Positions 43,212 to 52,176 are shown, counted from the first letter of the stretch. The stretch: DNA of 64,000 nucleotides from DATLGB01 sp963726825 (GCA_963726825.1 CAVSDT010000002.1:434001-498000); one strand, 5' to 3'. Numbers and translations are program-made. Notes: generated by a model from the sequence alone, not told the origin.

Positions 43212-43233
43212 CCCGTCCGGCACGACCGGTGCA

Positions 43234-44313
43234 ATGGCGCTCGTGGACGAGATCGCCGGGTACGAGCGCCGCTTCCGCCACGCCGGGCTGCCGCTGCTGA
43301 TCGAGGACTACACGGCCGCGGGCGACGTCTTCAACCGCGCGGTGCCGCTGTTCGCGCTCGTCTTCTGGGTCGAGGCGCTCGGCGCCGTCTCGTTCGACTT
43401 CGGGTGGCTGGCCAACGTCGGCGCGGCCGTCGGCGGGCTGGCGATCCTCCTCGCGGCCCTCGCCGTCGTCAACCGCCTGCGCGGCCGCCCCGCCGCCGCG
43501 GTCCCCGAGCACGTCGGGGCGGTGGAGCTGGCACTCTTCGTCGTCGTCCCCGGCCTGCTGCCGCTCGTGTTCGGCGGTCAGCTCGAGAGCGCGCTGGTGA
43601 CGATGGCCGGCAACCTCGCGCTCGTGGGCCTCGTCTACGCCGTCATCGGCTACGCGCTCCCGTCGATCCTGCGCGGGGCCCTCGAGAGCCTCGTCTCTGA
43701 GCTCGCGCTCAGCGTGGCCTCGCTCGCGCGCGCCGTTCCCCTGCTGCTGCTGTTCGCCGCCGTCCTGTTCATCAACACGGAGATGTGGCAGGTCTTCTCC
43801 GACGTGCCGGCGCCGTTCCTCACCGCCCTGGCGGTCCTCGTCGTCGCGTTCGGGACGCTGTTCCTCGTCGTGCGGCTGCCCGGTGAGGTACGGCGGATGG
43901 AGCTCGAGGCCGAGGCGTCGGACGTGCCGCCGCTGACCGTCCGCCAGCGGGTCAACGTGGGCCTCATCGTGCTCGCGTCCCACGCGCTGCAGGTCGTCGT
44001 GGTGACCGCCGCAGTGTTCGGGTCCTTCGTCGTCTTCGGCGCGCTCGCGGTGGGGCCCGACGTGCGCGAGGCCTGGATCGGCCGCGAAGGCGACGTCCTC
44101 CTCACGGTCGGCGTGCTCGGCGAGCAGGCGCAGGTCACGGGTGAGCTGCTGCGGGTGGCGGGCGGCGTCGCCGGCCTGTCGGGCCTGTACTACGCGATCG
44201 CGGTGCTCACCGACGAGGCCTACCGCGACCAGTTCCTCGACCGGCTCTCGGCGGATATGCGCGCGGTCTTCGCCGACCGCGCGGAGTACCTGCGGCTGCG
44301 TGCGGCGCGGTAG
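43234..44313 (+). CDS. Polytopic membrane protein, unknown function
   Basis: The 359-aa protein has about eight hydrophobic helices (for example AVPLFALVFWVEALGAV, ELALFVVVPGLLPLVFG, ARAVPLLLLFAAVLFI and LTALAVLVVAFGTLFLVV), an N-terminal soluble MALVDEIAGYERRFRHAG-LPL segment and a C-terminal cytosolic RLSADMRAVFADRAEYLRL. I know similar proteins only as uncharacterised actinobacterial membrane proteins. It starts 22 nt after the Dha kinase stop and may be co-transcribed. A hairpin 30 nt after its stop (44344) probably ends the unit. Confidence 0.75.
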   Translation: MALVDEIAGYERRFRHAGLPLLIEDYTAAGDVFNRAVPLFALVFWVEALGAVSFDFGWLANVGAAVGGLAILLAALAVVNRLRGRPAAAVPEHVGAVELALFVVVPGLLPLVFGGQLESALVTMAGNLALVGLVYAVIGYALPSILRGALESLVSELALSVASLARAVPLLLLFAAVLFINTEMWQVFSDVPAPFLTALAVLVVAFGTLFLVVRLPGEVRRMELEAEASDVPPLTVRQRVNVGLIVLASHALQVVVVTAAVFGSFVVFGALAVGPDVREAWIGREGDVLLTVGVLGEQAQVTGELLRVAGGVAGLSGLYYAIAVLTDEAYRDQFLDRLSADMRAVFADRAEYLRLRAAR

Positions 44314-44343
44314 CCGGACGGCCCGGGCCAGCGACGCGGCTCG

Positions 44344-44362
44344 TCGGACCGAGAAGGTCCGA
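44344..44362 (+). terminator. Hairpin after the cyclase-Dha-membrane protein unit
   Basis: TCGGACC-GAGAA-GGTCCGA forms a perfect 7-bp stem 30 nt past the stop at 44313. There is no T-tract. The same CGGACC/GGTCCG arms recur at 59283-59301. Confidence 0.5.
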
Positions 44363-44412
44363 GCGCCACCTGAAAACCGGTCTGAACCAGTCCTGTCCCC
44401 GACCGCGATAGC

Positions 44413-44438
44413 GATCCTCGACAGCAGGGATCCTCGAC
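44413..44438 (+). repeat. Direct repeat upstream of the DUF4394 gene
   Basis: GATCCTCGAC occurs at 44413-44422 and again at 44429-44438, period 16, just upstream of the ATG at 44452. It could be a regulator or sigma-factor site. The GGAG ribosome site follows. Confidence 0.4.
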
Positions 44439-44451
44439 GTCCGGAGTGACG

Positions 44452-46539
44452 ATGAAGCGCAGGCACGGTTCGGTACTGGTCCTCACGGCAGCGGCCATGG
44501 CGGTGACGGCGGCTCCTGCCGCGGCGGAGACGGTCTACGGGGTGACGGACGCCAAGAACCTCGTCACGTTCGACTCCGCGACGCCGGGCACCATCACGGG
44601 CTCCGTCGCGATCACCGGATTGGGGAACGCGACGATCGCCGGCATCGACGTCCGTCCCGCGACGCTGCAGGTGACGCTGCTGGACTCCGCCGGTCAGCTC
44701 TACACCGTCGACACCGCGTCGGGCGCCGCCACGGCCGTCGGCGCCCCGTTCACGAACGGCAACGGCGCGACCGACATCGACTTCAACCCGACCGTGGACC
44801 GCCTGCGCATCGTCGGCGCCGCGGCGTCCAACCTGCGGGCGAACCCGAACACCGGCGGCCCCGGCGTGACGACCGACGGCGCCCTGGCCTTCGCCGGCGC
44901 CGACGCCAACGCCGGCGACGTGCCCGACGTGCAGGGCGCCGCCTACAGCAACAGCTTCCCGGCGTCGGCGACCTTCCCGAACCCGCCGACCACCACGCTG
45001 TTCGACATCGAGGCCGGCAACGACGTCCTCGCCACCCAGGCACCGCCGAACGCCGGCACGCTGAACACCGTCGGGCCGCTCGGCGTCGACGTGACCGGCC
45101 CCGCCGGCTTCGACATCGTCACGGACGCCGACGGGACCACCAACCGCGCGTACGCCGCGCTGGAGACGGGCGCCGCGGCGCCGGGCTTCTACAGGGTCGA
45201 CACGGCGACGGGCGCGGCCACGAAGGTCGGCGACCTGCCCGCCGGTGACAAGGTGCGCGACATCGCGGTCGCCCCGACCGTCCCGCTGCTGATCGGCCTG
45301 CGCGAGCGCGCCGGCCGCCAGACGCTGACCGCCTTCGCCGCCGACCGCCCGCAGGACGCCGGTGAGGCCTCCGTGCGCATCACGGGGCTGCCCACCGGCG
45401 TCGCTCTCGAGGGGATCGACCAGCGCCCCAAGGACGGGCAGCTGTACGGCCTCGGCTCCGACAGCCGGATCTACACCGTCAACCTGCTCTCAGGCCGCGC
45501 GGGCGCCGTCGGCACGGGCGCCTTCACGCCCGCGCTGGACGGGACGAACTTCGGCTTCGACTTCAACCCCGTCGCCGATCGCATCCGGGTCGTCTCCGAC
45601 ACCGGCCAGAACCTGCGCATCAACCCGGACACGGGCGTCGGCGCGGTCGCCCCGCCGAGCGCGGCCGACGGCACGCTCACCGAGGGCGGCGTGACGGCCA
45701 CGGGCGTCACGGCGGCGGCCTACACGAACTCGGTCAAGGCGCCCGCCTCGACGACGCTGTTCGACATCCAGTCCACGTCGGACCTGCTCAAGCTCCAGGA
45801 CCCGCCGAACGCCGGGACGCTGACCAACGTCAGTGCGACGGCCACCGCGCTCACCGCCCAGGCTGACGTCCCGGCCGTCAACGGCTACGACATCACGCCG
45901 CGCTTCAACCAGGGCTTCGCCACGGCGACCAGCGGCGGTCCGGTGCTCCTGTCGGTCAACGGCGCCGGCGACGCCGGCGCCCGGGCCAACGGCACCGGAG
46001 CGGTCGTCGGGCCGCTGGGTGTCGCGGGCCCGTTCACTCCCGAGGCCTACACCGGCCTGGCCACGTTCGACTCGGCGCTGATCCCGGCGGCGCAGGCGCC
46101 GGCGACCCCGGCGCCCACGACGCCGGTGCCCGCACCGGGCACCCCGGCGAACCCGTCCGCAGCGGCCCCGGCCACGCCGGCGGCGGCGGCGGCAGCGGCC
46201 GGCAAGGTCCGCACCCGGGTGTCGCTGTCGGTCACCAGGCGCGACCGCCGTTCGCCGTTCCGCTTCAAGGTGACGGGCCGGATCGTGCCGAAGGGCACGG
46301 CCCCGGCCGGCGCGTTCGACGGCGGTCGCGTGCGGCTGAACGTCAAGCGCGCCGGGCGCATGAAGACGATCGCGACCCGCACGCTGCGGGTCTCCCCGGA
46401 CGGCCGCGTCTCCGGCACGGTGGCGGTGCGGGCCAGCCGCCTTGGCAAGGGGACCGGGCGTCTGACGATCCGCTCCCTGTTCGGGGGCACCGACGCCCTC
46501 TACGCCTCCCGCGGGACCGACCGCGCGACCTACCGCTAG
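44452..46539 (+). CDS. Secreted tandem DUF4394 protein with Ig-like tail
   Basis: The 695-aa protein has a signal peptide (MKRRHGSVLVLTAAAMAVTA). Two DUF4394 units follow (about 28-270 and 280-540): paired motifs AIAGIDVRPATLQ... vs ALEGIDQRPKDGQ..., IDFNPTVDRLRIVGAAASNL vs FDFNPVADRIRVVSDTGQNL, and LFDIEAGNDVL vs LFDIQSTSDLL. The domains may be beta-propeller-like. A Pro/Ala/Thr linker (PATPAPTTPVPAPGTPANP) leads to a basic Ig-like C-terminal domain. A GGAG site lies before the ATG. It converges with the methyltransferase, stops overlapping by 4 nt. Confidence 0.85.
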   Translation: MKRRHGSVLVLTAAAMAVTAAPAAAETVYGVTDAKNLVTFDSATPGTITGSVAITGLGNATIAGIDVRPATLQVTLLDSAGQLYTVDTASGAATAVGAPFTNGNGATDIDFNPTVDRLRIVGAAASNLRANPNTGGPGVTTDGALAFAGADANAGDVPDVQGAAYSNSFPASATFPNPPTTTLFDIEAGNDVLATQAPPNAGTLNTVGPLGVDVTGPAGFDIVTDADGTTNRAYAALETGAAAPGFYRVDTATGAATKVGDLPAGDKVRDIAVAPTVPLLIGLRERAGRQTLTAFAADRPQDAGEASVRITGLPTGVALEGIDQRPKDGQLYGLGSDSRIYTVNLLSGRAGAVGTGAFTPALDGTNFGFDFNPVADRIRVVSDTGQNLRINPDTGVGAVAPPSAADGTLTEGGVTATGVTAAAYTNSVKAPASTTLFDIQSTSDLLKLQDPPNAGTLTNVSATATALTAQADVPAVNGYDITPRFNQGFATATSGGPVLLSVNGAGDAGARANGTGAVVGPLGVAGPFTPEAYTGLATFDSALIPAAQAPATPAPTTPVPAPGTPANPSAAAPATPAAAAAAAGKVRTRVSLSVTRRDRRSPFRFKVTGRIVPKGTAPAGAFDGGRVRLNVKRAGRMKTIATRTLRVSPDGRVSGTVAVRASRLGKGTGRLTIRSLFGGTDALYASRGTDRATYR

Positions 46540-47561
46540 ACGGCTTCGACCTCCCAGGTCCCCATGACCTCCTCGTGCTCGTGCTGGACCCCAAGGACGG
46601 GGTGCAGCTCGAGCGCGGGGGAGTAGCGGCTGGCGGGCGTCACGCGCCCCAGCGCCTCGGCCATGGCCCGCACGTGGTGGGGGCCGCCGCCGCAGCAGAT
46701 GCCGATGTAGTCGACGCCGATCTCGTGCGCGGAGCGGGCGAAGTCGGCGAGCTCGAAGCGCGTGCACTGGCACGGCTCGAGCTGGATCGGGAACAGGTGG
46801 CTGCCGTCCTCGCGGGCGAGCGTCTCGAACGCCTGCGCGCCCGTCGTGCGGTACGGGACGGGCTGGGCCGCGAGGCCGCAGGTGACGGCTGCGCGGATCT
46901 CCTCGAGCAGCGGCAGCATCCCGACCGGGCCGCGGGAGCAGTTGAGGCCCACGATCGCGGCGCCCGCGTCGGCCAGGGTGCGGCAGGCGTCGACGTAGCC
47001 GTAGCCGTCGTAGGTCGTCTCGGGCTGCACGGAGGCGAACGTCACCATCGCGGGCAGGTCGAGGGCCTGGCAGACCTCGAGCCCGATCATCGCCTCGCCG
47101 ACGAAGTCGTTGGTCTCGGCGATGACGAAGTCGACGCCCTCCTCCTTGGCCCAGGTGAGCTGCTCCTCGTACTGCTCGCGCACGACCTTGCCCGACTCGA
47201 CGGGATCTGCCGGGTCATAGCTCCAGGTGTTGCAGATGTTGCCCGCCACGAGCGCGTCGCCCTCCGCGGCGACCTCGCGGGCGATCCGCACGGCGGCGCG
47301 GTTCATCTCCTCCAGCTGGCCCTCACGGCCGACGTCCTTGAGCTTGTCGCGGTGCGCGTAGTAGGTGAGGGCGACCATGACGTCGGCGCCCGCGCGCAGG
47401 AACTCCCGGTGGAGCTGTCGCAGGGCGTCGGGCTGGTCGAGCACGACCTCCGGCACGTACGGGCCGGCCTTGACGTAGCCACGGCGCTCGAGCTCGAAGA
47501 CGTAGCCCTCGGCACCGAGGACGACGCCGTCAGCCAGCCGCTGCTGCAGTGAACGGGGCAC
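46536..47561 (-). CDS. Homocysteine S-methyltransferase (BHMT-like)
   Basis: The 341-aa cytoplasmic enzyme is a (beta/alpha)8 zinc methyltransferase. Zinc ligands appear as GLNCSRGP (near 206) and IGICCGGGPHHVRA (near 284-285), the arrangement of BHMT and S-methylmethionine:Hcy methyltransferases. The N-terminal QQRLADGVVLGAEGYVFE resembles the betaine/sulfonium group. GTG 47561 has AGGA 9 nt upstream and overlaps the flavoprotein gene by 32 nt. As the last gene of the LacI-controlled operon it probably receives a methyl group released by the pathway, making methionine. Confidence 0.85.
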   Translation of the reverse strand: MPRSLQQRLADGVVLGAEGYVFELERRGYVKAGPYVPEVVLDQPDALRQLHREFLRAGADVMVALTYYAHRDKLKDVGREGQLEEMNRAAVRIAREVAAEGDALVAGNICNTWSYDPADPVESGKVVREQYEEQLTWAKEEGVDFVIAETNDFVGEAMIGLEVCQALDLPAMVTFASVQPETTYDGYGYVDACRTLADAGAAIVGLNCSRGPVGMLPLLEEIRAAVTCGLAAQPVPYRTTGAQAFETLAREDGSHLFPIQLEPCQCTRFELADFARSAHEIGVDYIGICCGGGPHHVRAMAEALGRVTPASRYSPALELHPVLGVQHEHEEVMGTWEVEAV

Positions 47562-48699
47562 CGGAGTTCCTTTCGCTGAAGCGCGCCGGATCGAAGCGCG
47601 CGATGTCGTAGACGGTCCCTTCCTGCGTCGCCAGCTCGGCGAGCACGCGCCCGATCCAGGGCGCGAACTTGTAGCCCGTCCCCCGCCAGCCGACGCCGAC
47701 GAAGGCGTTGGCGAGGTCGGGCAGGCGGCCGAGGACGAAGTCGTCGTCGGCGACGAGGTCGTAGTCGCAGCCGTCGGTCTCGGTGACGTCCTCGACCTGC
47801 GCGCCGCGCAGGCCCGGCAGGCACGTCTCGATGAAGGCCGCCACGCTGTCGACGCCCGTGCGCTCCTGCAGGAGGTCGGGCGGGTTGTAGTAGCCGATCT
47901 TGACCGCCTCGCAGACGCCGGGGACGATCGGATGCAGGTAGATCCCCGTGTCCAGATAGGCGACGACGGGCATCGCGTCGGCGAGGAAGCGGTCGCGGTC
48001 CTCCGGCGGCGGGGTGACGTACTTGGCCTCCGTCGGGCGGTCCTTGGCGATCGGGACCTGCAGGTCGCAGCCGTCGACGCGCTCGAGCACCCCGTTGGTG
48101 CCGTGGCCGGCGGTGACGACGAGCGCGCCGAACCCGAAGGACCCGTGGCCGGCGGTCCGGGCGATGCCGTCGGCGACGGCGGTGACCTGGACGCCCTCCA
48201 GCACGGCCACGCCGCGCTCGGCGAGCACGCGCTGGAGCGTGCGGCGGACGGCCTGGAGGTCGACGACGCCCGCGTCGGCCTCGAGGTGGCCGACGTCGGC
48301 GTCGAGGTCGGGGAAGCGGGCCTGCAGCCCCTCCCGGTCGAAGGACTCGAGCCCGACGTCGAGGCGGTCCAGCACGGCGCGCGACAGCTCCGCGTAGGTG
48401 CGGTCGAGCTCCGGCGTGACAGCGCGCTTGGCGATGTTCATGCAGCCACAGCGGATCAGCGCGCGTGTGCCCGTGTCGGCTTCGAACTGCGCCCACAGCG
48501 CCATCGCCTCACGCGCGAAGCGGACGTAGTCGCCGTCGAGGTAGTCGGAGCGGAAGGAGCGCGTCTTGCCGTAGGACGCGGTCATCGGGTCGCCGATGCG
48601 GCCGCGCTCGAGCACGGTGACGCGGGCGCCGCGCGCCGACGCGTGGTAGGCCGTCATCAGGCCCATCACGCCGCCGCCGATGACGAGGACGTCCTTCAC
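47530..48699 (-). CDS. Sarcosine-oxidase-like FAD oxidoreductase
   Basis: The 389-aa DAO-family flavoenzyme has the FAD motif DVLVIGGGVMGLMTAYHASA, then ASYGKTRSFRSDYLDGDYV as in monomeric sarcosine oxidases, and a C-terminal GVGWRGTGYKFAPWIGRVLA matching the MSOX end. A Cys in TDGCDYDLVADDDFVLG is at the position of the covalent-FAD Cys of MSOX, which suggests covalent flavin. These enzymes oxidatively demethylate N-methyl amines. GTG 48699 overlaps the cupin stop (GTGA). Its operon partners point to a methylated amine or betaine-like substrate. Confidence 0.85.
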   Translation of the reverse strand: MKDVLVIGGGVMGLMTAYHASARGARVTVLERGRIGDPMTASYGKTRSFRSDYLDGDYVRFAREAMALWAQFEADTGTRALIRCGCMNIAKRAVTPELDRTYAELSRAVLDRLDVGLESFDREGLQARFPDLDADVGHLEADAGVVDLQAVRRTLQRVLAERGVAVLEGVQVTAVADGIARTAGHGSFGFGALVVTAGHGTNGVLERVDGCDLQVPIAKDRPTEAKYVTPPPEDRDRFLADAMPVVAYLDTGIYLHPIVPGVCEAVKIGYYNPPDLLQERTGVDSVAAFIETCLPGLRGAQVEDVTETDGCDYDLVADDDFVLGRLPDLANAFVGVGWRGTGYKFAPWIGRVLAELATQEGTVYDIARFDPARFSERNSGAPFTAAAAG

Positions 48700-49220
48700 G
48701 CCGTGACCGCGTCGACCGGCCGCAGCTCGTCGGCGTAGGAGACCGACGTGCGCGACAGGACGCCGTCGTCGGAGACCGCGTACTGCCCGAGGCGCCACAA
48801 CGGCGGGGAGTAGACGTGGATCGAGACCGCGCGCGGGACCTCGCAGGTCAGGCGGTGGATGTGGGACGGGCCGAAGGAGAACGTCGCCCCCGCGGCGTAG
48901 GTGCGGTGGCGGTCCGGGCCGCTGACGTTGAGCGCGTGCTCCTCGAGCTCGCCGTCGACGACGTGGACGGCGCCGCTGGACGTGTCGTGGTCGTGCCAGC
49001 CCGTGTCGTTGTCGGGCAGCCAGAACAGCGCCCACACGTCGAGCTCGTCGTCGCGGTGCAGCGACGCGTAGGTGCGCGTGTCGGCGTCGACGTCCAGGTG
49101 GGGGGTCCAGACGTCGCGACGCTCGGCGACGGCGCGGGCGATCCACTCGAGCTGCGGGCGCTCCAGCAGGGCGTCCTGGAACCGGAGCTCGTCGATCACA
49201 CGGGATGCGGTCGAAATCAC
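48696..49220 (-). CDS. Cysteine-dioxygenase-type cupin
   Basis: This 174-aa type I thiol dioxygenase has cupin metal ligands in the region TGWHDHDTSSGAVHVVDGEL (HxH and following Glu/Ser region) and the second cupin motif GPSHIHRLTCEVP. The fold oxidises thiols such as cysteine or 3-mercaptopropionate to sulfinates using Fe2+ and O2. The Cys that forms the Cys-Tyr cross-link in mammalian enzymes is not evident, which is common in bacterial members. GTG 49220 overlaps the amidohydrolase stop. Its place beside a methyltransferase suggests a sulfur-containing intermediate. Confidence 0.8.
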   Translation of the reverse strand: MISTASRVIDELRFQDALLERPQLEWIARAVAERRDVWTPHLDVDADTRTYASLHRDDELDVWALFWLPDNDTGWHDHDTSSGAVHVVDGELEEHALNVSGPDRHRTYAAGATFSFGPSHIHRLTCEVPRAVSIHVYSPPLWRLGQYAVSDDGVLSRTSVSYADELRPVDAVTA

Positions 49221-50116
49221 GCGAGGACCTCCTGAGGTGCGTGGGTGAGCAGCCGCCCGGGGTTGCGGCTGCGAAGGGCGTGGGTGGCGGACGGGTCGAG
49301 TCGCAGGTCGGCGGGTGCGAGGTGCGGGGCGTCGGAGCCGTGGCAGACGACGTCGATGCCGAGGACGCGGATGACCGCGTCGACGGCCCGGGGGCCGTAG
49401 GACGAGGTCTCGAGGAAGGTCAGCGGATCGATCGCGCCGCCGCGGCCGTCGTGGCTGCGATGGCGCTCGCCGTGCAGGGGCGCGAGGCCGGCGAGGGCGG
49501 CGAAGCAGACGGGGAGGTGGGGGAAGCGCGCGCGGCCGCCGTCGGCCCAGGCCCACCAGGCGGCGTGCAGCGCCGCGGCGTCGCTGACGACCGGGCCCCA
49601 CCACGGTGGGCGGGGGGCGGCGGCCGGGGGCGGGCCGGGGTGCACGAGGAGCGGGGCGCCGGCGGCGTCCAGGACGTCGAGCAGCGGCGCGAGGCGATCG
49701 AGCGCTCCCGGGGCGGCCAGCGCGTCGGCGGCCAGCTCGAGTCCGACGGCCCCGCGATCGAGCGCGTGGCGCAGGGCGAACGGGTCCGGGTCCACCAGAC
49801 CGGCGACCGCCCACGGGCGAAACGGCGCCGGGAGGTCGAGCGCGGCGTTCAGCCACACCGCGGCCAGCGCGGCGGCCTCGTCGGCGGGGAGGCGGTCGAT
49901 GCCGAGCGCGGCGGACGGGGAGACGCAGATGCGGTCGAGCCCGGCGACCGCCGCCTGCTCGGCGCGGGCTTGCACGTCGTGACCGGCCGGATCCAGGGCC
50001 CAGGAGGCGTCCTCGAGCACGAGCGTCCAGCCGTCGAGCCGAGGTGAGCGGCTGCGTGCCTGGAGGGCCTCGACGAAGGCTGCGGGCCAGAGGTGGGCGT
50101 GGAGGTCGGTGATCAT
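49217..50116 (-). CDS. Amidohydrolase (amidohydrolase_2 type)
   Basis: The 299-aa TIM-barrel metal hydrolase starts MITDLHAHLWPAAFVEAL (the HxH metal motif). It shows the barrel-strand histidine LVHPGPPPAAAPRP near the middle and the late HGSDAPHLAPADLRL with catalytic Asp. This is the family of decarboxylases and hydrolases acting on small acids. It is the first gene of the operon. The three LacI boxes lie 6-43 bp upstream of its ATG, so it is strongly regulated. The track's longer start would reach into the operator and is less likely. Confidence 0.82.
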   Translation of the reverse strand: MITDLHAHLWPAAFVEALQARSRSPRLDGWTLVLEDASWALDPAGHDVQARAEQAAVAGLDRICVSPSAALGIDRLPADEAAALAAVWLNAALDLPAPFRPWAVAGLVDPDPFALRHALDRGAVGLELAADALAAPGALDRLAPLLDVLDAAGAPLLVHPGPPPAAAPRPPWWGPVVSDAAALHAAWWAWADGGRARFPHLPVCFAALAGLAPLHGERHRSHDGRGGAIDPLTFLETSSYGPRAVDAVIRVLGIDVVCHGSDAPHLAPADLRLDPSATHALRSRNPGRLLTHAPQEVLA

Positions 50117-50121
50117 GGTGG

Positions 50122-50159
50122 TGAACCGATTCACTGAAGCGGTTCAGTGAATCGGTTAA
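50122..50159. promoter_or_regulatory. Three overlapping-phase LacI boxes, 15-bp perfect palindrome
   Basis: TGAACCGATTCA (50122-50133), TGAAGCGGTTCA (50135-50146) and TGAATCGGTTAA (50148-50159) match TGAANCGNTTCA, the third with one change, at 13-bp spacing. Seen as a whole, AACCGATTCACTGAA and its exact complement flank GCGG. They lie between the operon and lacI-type gene, so the regulator probably controls both directions. Confidence 0.85.
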
Positions 50160-50206
50160 CACGCTAGACCATGGCGCAAGTCGACGTCCATGGCCGGAGG
50201 TCGAGC

Positions 50207-50212
50207 TACGGT
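50207..50212 (+). promoter_or_regulatory. -10 box for the LacI regulator
   Basis: TACGGT lies 6 nt before GTG 50219 and supports that start over the upstream ATG at 50171. Confidence 0.5.
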
Positions 50213-50218
50213 TCGACC

Positions 50219-51223
50219 GTGGGCCTCAAGCGCCGCGCGACCATCAAGGACGTCGCCGCCGCGACGGGCCTCTCACCTGCCGCCGTCTCGTACGCGCTGC
50301 GGGGGGTGCAGACCTCCGCCGAGACGCAGGAGCGCGTCCAGGCCGCGGCGACCGAGCTCGGGTACACCGGCAACGCCGTCGCGCGCGCGTTGTCGCAGGG
50401 CCGCACGGGTCTCGTCGGCGTCCTCTCCCGCTCGCTGCTGGACCTGGGCGAGCAGCGCTTCGTCGAGGCCCTCGGGCGCGGCCTCGGCCACCATGACCTG
50501 CAGATGGTCGTCGTCGACGCCGACGGCGAGCCGCGGCGCGAGCGCGAGCTGGCCCGTCAGCTCGCCGACCAGCTCGTCGACGGCCTCGTCGTCTCCCCGC
50601 TGGACCCGTCGGACGCCTCCTGGTCGGACATCGGGGAGATGCTGCCGGTGGTGACCGTCGGCGACGCCCTCAACGGCCCGACGGTCGGCGAGGTCGTCTT
50701 CGACAACCGGGCCGGCGTGACGATGGTGCTCGAGCACCTCCACGCGCTCGGCCACCGCGAGATCGCGGTGGTGACGCCGAGCCTGCCGTCTACGCCCGAC
50801 CGTCCGGCGGAGCGCGGCGTGATCGAGGTCGCCGAGGCCCTCGGCCTCCATGCCACCGTCGTGAACTCCGACCACTCGATCGCCGCGGCCACGGAGCGGG
50901 CGGCCGCCCTGCTGTCCTCGGACCCGCTCCCCACGGCCGTCTTCTGCCTGTCTGACTCGATCGCGTGCGGGGTCTACGCCGCGGCCGCCGGGCGCGGCCT
51001 GTCGATCCCCGGTGACCTGTCGGTGGTCGGCTACGACCACCACGCGATCGGCGAGGCGCTGACCCCGACCCTGTCCGGCGTGGAGTGGGGGATGGCCGAC
51101 GTCGCGTCGGCGGCCTCCGACCTGCTGTCGGCCGCGGTGGCCGGCGAGCCGCTCACGGGCGCCGAGGCGAAGGTCCGGGTCACGCCCGAGCTCGTCCTGC
51201 GCGCCTCCACGGCCGCCCCGTAG
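50219..51223 (+). CDS. LacI family transcriptional regulator
   Basis: The 334-aa repressor has the N-terminal LacI HTH and hinge (RRATIKDVAAATGLSPAAVS, YALRGVQTSAETQERVQAAA, ELGYTGNAVARALSQGRTGL) and a periplasmic-binding-like effector domain. GTG 50219 gives a normal N-terminus and has TACGGT 6 nt upstream; ATG 50171 would add 16 odd residues. Three TGAANCGNTTCA boxes 60-97 bp upstream of its start are probable binding sites for control of the divergent amidohydrolase-dioxygenase-oxidase-methyltransferase operon. The effector is probably the operon substrate or a product. Confidence 0.93.
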   Translation: MGLKRRATIKDVAAATGLSPAAVSYALRGVQTSAETQERVQAAATELGYTGNAVARALSQGRTGLVGVLSRSLLDLGEQRFVEALGRGLGHHDLQMVVVDADGEPRRERELARQLADQLVDGLVVSPLDPSDASWSDIGEMLPVVTVGDALNGPTVGEVVFDNRAGVTMVLEHLHALGHREIAVVTPSLPSTPDRPAERGVIEVAEALGLHATVVNSDHSIAAATERAAALLSSDPLPTAVFCLSDSIACGVYAAAAGRGLSIPGDLSVVGYDHHAIGEALTPTLSGVEWGMADVASAASDLLSAAVAGEPLTGAEAKVRVTPELVLRASTAAP

Positions 51224-51280
51224 CCCGCGGCGTCGGCGGCGGGCGCGGCGCCCGGGCCGACGCCCCCGCCGACCGTGATC

Positions 51281-52156
51281 TCAGCCGCGGCCGACGGCCT
51301 GCGCGACGGCGGTGGCCGACGCCTCGGTGATCGGGTCCAGCACGAGGATCGCCTCGTCCGCGCCGGCCTGCTCGAGCGCCTCCAGGTGCGCGGCCAGCGC
51401 GGTGTCGGCCACCGGCGGGGCCTCGTAGCGGGGGTCGCGCTCGCCACGGCCGCCGTCGACGGTGACCAGCACGCAGGCGGAGCGCTCGACCTCGCCGGGC
51501 GGGCGGCCCGCGCGCTCGCACGCCGCGTCGATCGTCGCGTTGAGCGCGGCGAAGCCCTCGGGGGTGTTCCCGTAGGAGTCGTACCAGGTGTTCCAGCTGT
51601 CGACCCAGCCGATCGTGGCGGCAAGGGCGCGCGGCCCGTTGACGCCCGCCATGACCGGGATCCGGCGGGCCGGTGGCGGCAGCAGCACGGCATCCTGCGC
51701 CGACCAGTACTCGCCCGTATGGGTGACGTGCTCACCGGCCACCAGCGGGCGCACGATCGCGATCGCATCCTCGAAGCGGGAGACCTTGCGGTCGAACGGC
51801 AGGCCGAAGGCGTCGAACTCCGCCCGGTTCCAGCCCGACCCGACGCCGAAGACGAAGCGCCCGCCGCTGATCTCGTCGATCGACGCGGCCATCTTGGCCA
51901 TCACCGCCGGAGGATGGAAGCCGAGGCAGGCGACGAGCGGGCCGAGCGCCACCCGCTCCGTCACGGCGGCAAGGGCGGCGAGCTGCGTCCACGCCTCCCA
52001 CGGACCGGTCGCCGTGCCGTGCTCGTCGCGGTAGAGGAGGTGGTCGCCGAGCCAGATCGAGTCCAGCCCGGCGGCTTCGGCGGCCAGCGCGATCGCGCGG
52101 ACCTCCGGCCAGCGGACCACACGTTCGACCTCGGGAAGCTGCATGCCGATGCGCAT
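51281..52156 (-). CDS. LLM-class F420-dependent oxidoreductase
   Basis: The 291-aa luciferase-like monooxygenase-fold protein (MRIGMQLPEVERVVRWPEVR) has the typical strand SIWLGDHLLYRDEHG, MAKMAASIDEISGGRFVFGV and GSGWNRAEFDAFG, followed by FEDAIAIVRPL. In actinobacteria such proteins mostly use coenzyme F420. ATG 52156 is chosen; two ATGs just upstream (52168, 52165) are alternatives. It ends 57 nt past the LacI gene end, convergently. Substrate unknown; the start is divergent from plsC 20 bp away. Confidence 0.87.
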   Translation of the reverse strand: MRIGMQLPEVERVVRWPEVRAIALAAEAAGLDSIWLGDHLLYRDEHGTATGPWEAWTQLAALAAVTERVALGPLVACLGFHPPAVMAKMAASIDEISGGRFVFGVGSGWNRAEFDAFGLPFDRKVSRFEDAIAIVRPLVAGEHVTHTGEYWSAQDAVLLPPPARRIPVMAGVNGPRALAATIGWVDSWNTWYDSYGNTPEGFAALNATIDAACERAGRPPGEVERSACVLVTVDGGRGERDPRYEAPPVADTALAAHLEALEQAGADEAILVLDPITEASATAVAQAVGRG

Positions 52157-52176
52157 GAGCGCCATCATGGCGGGTC

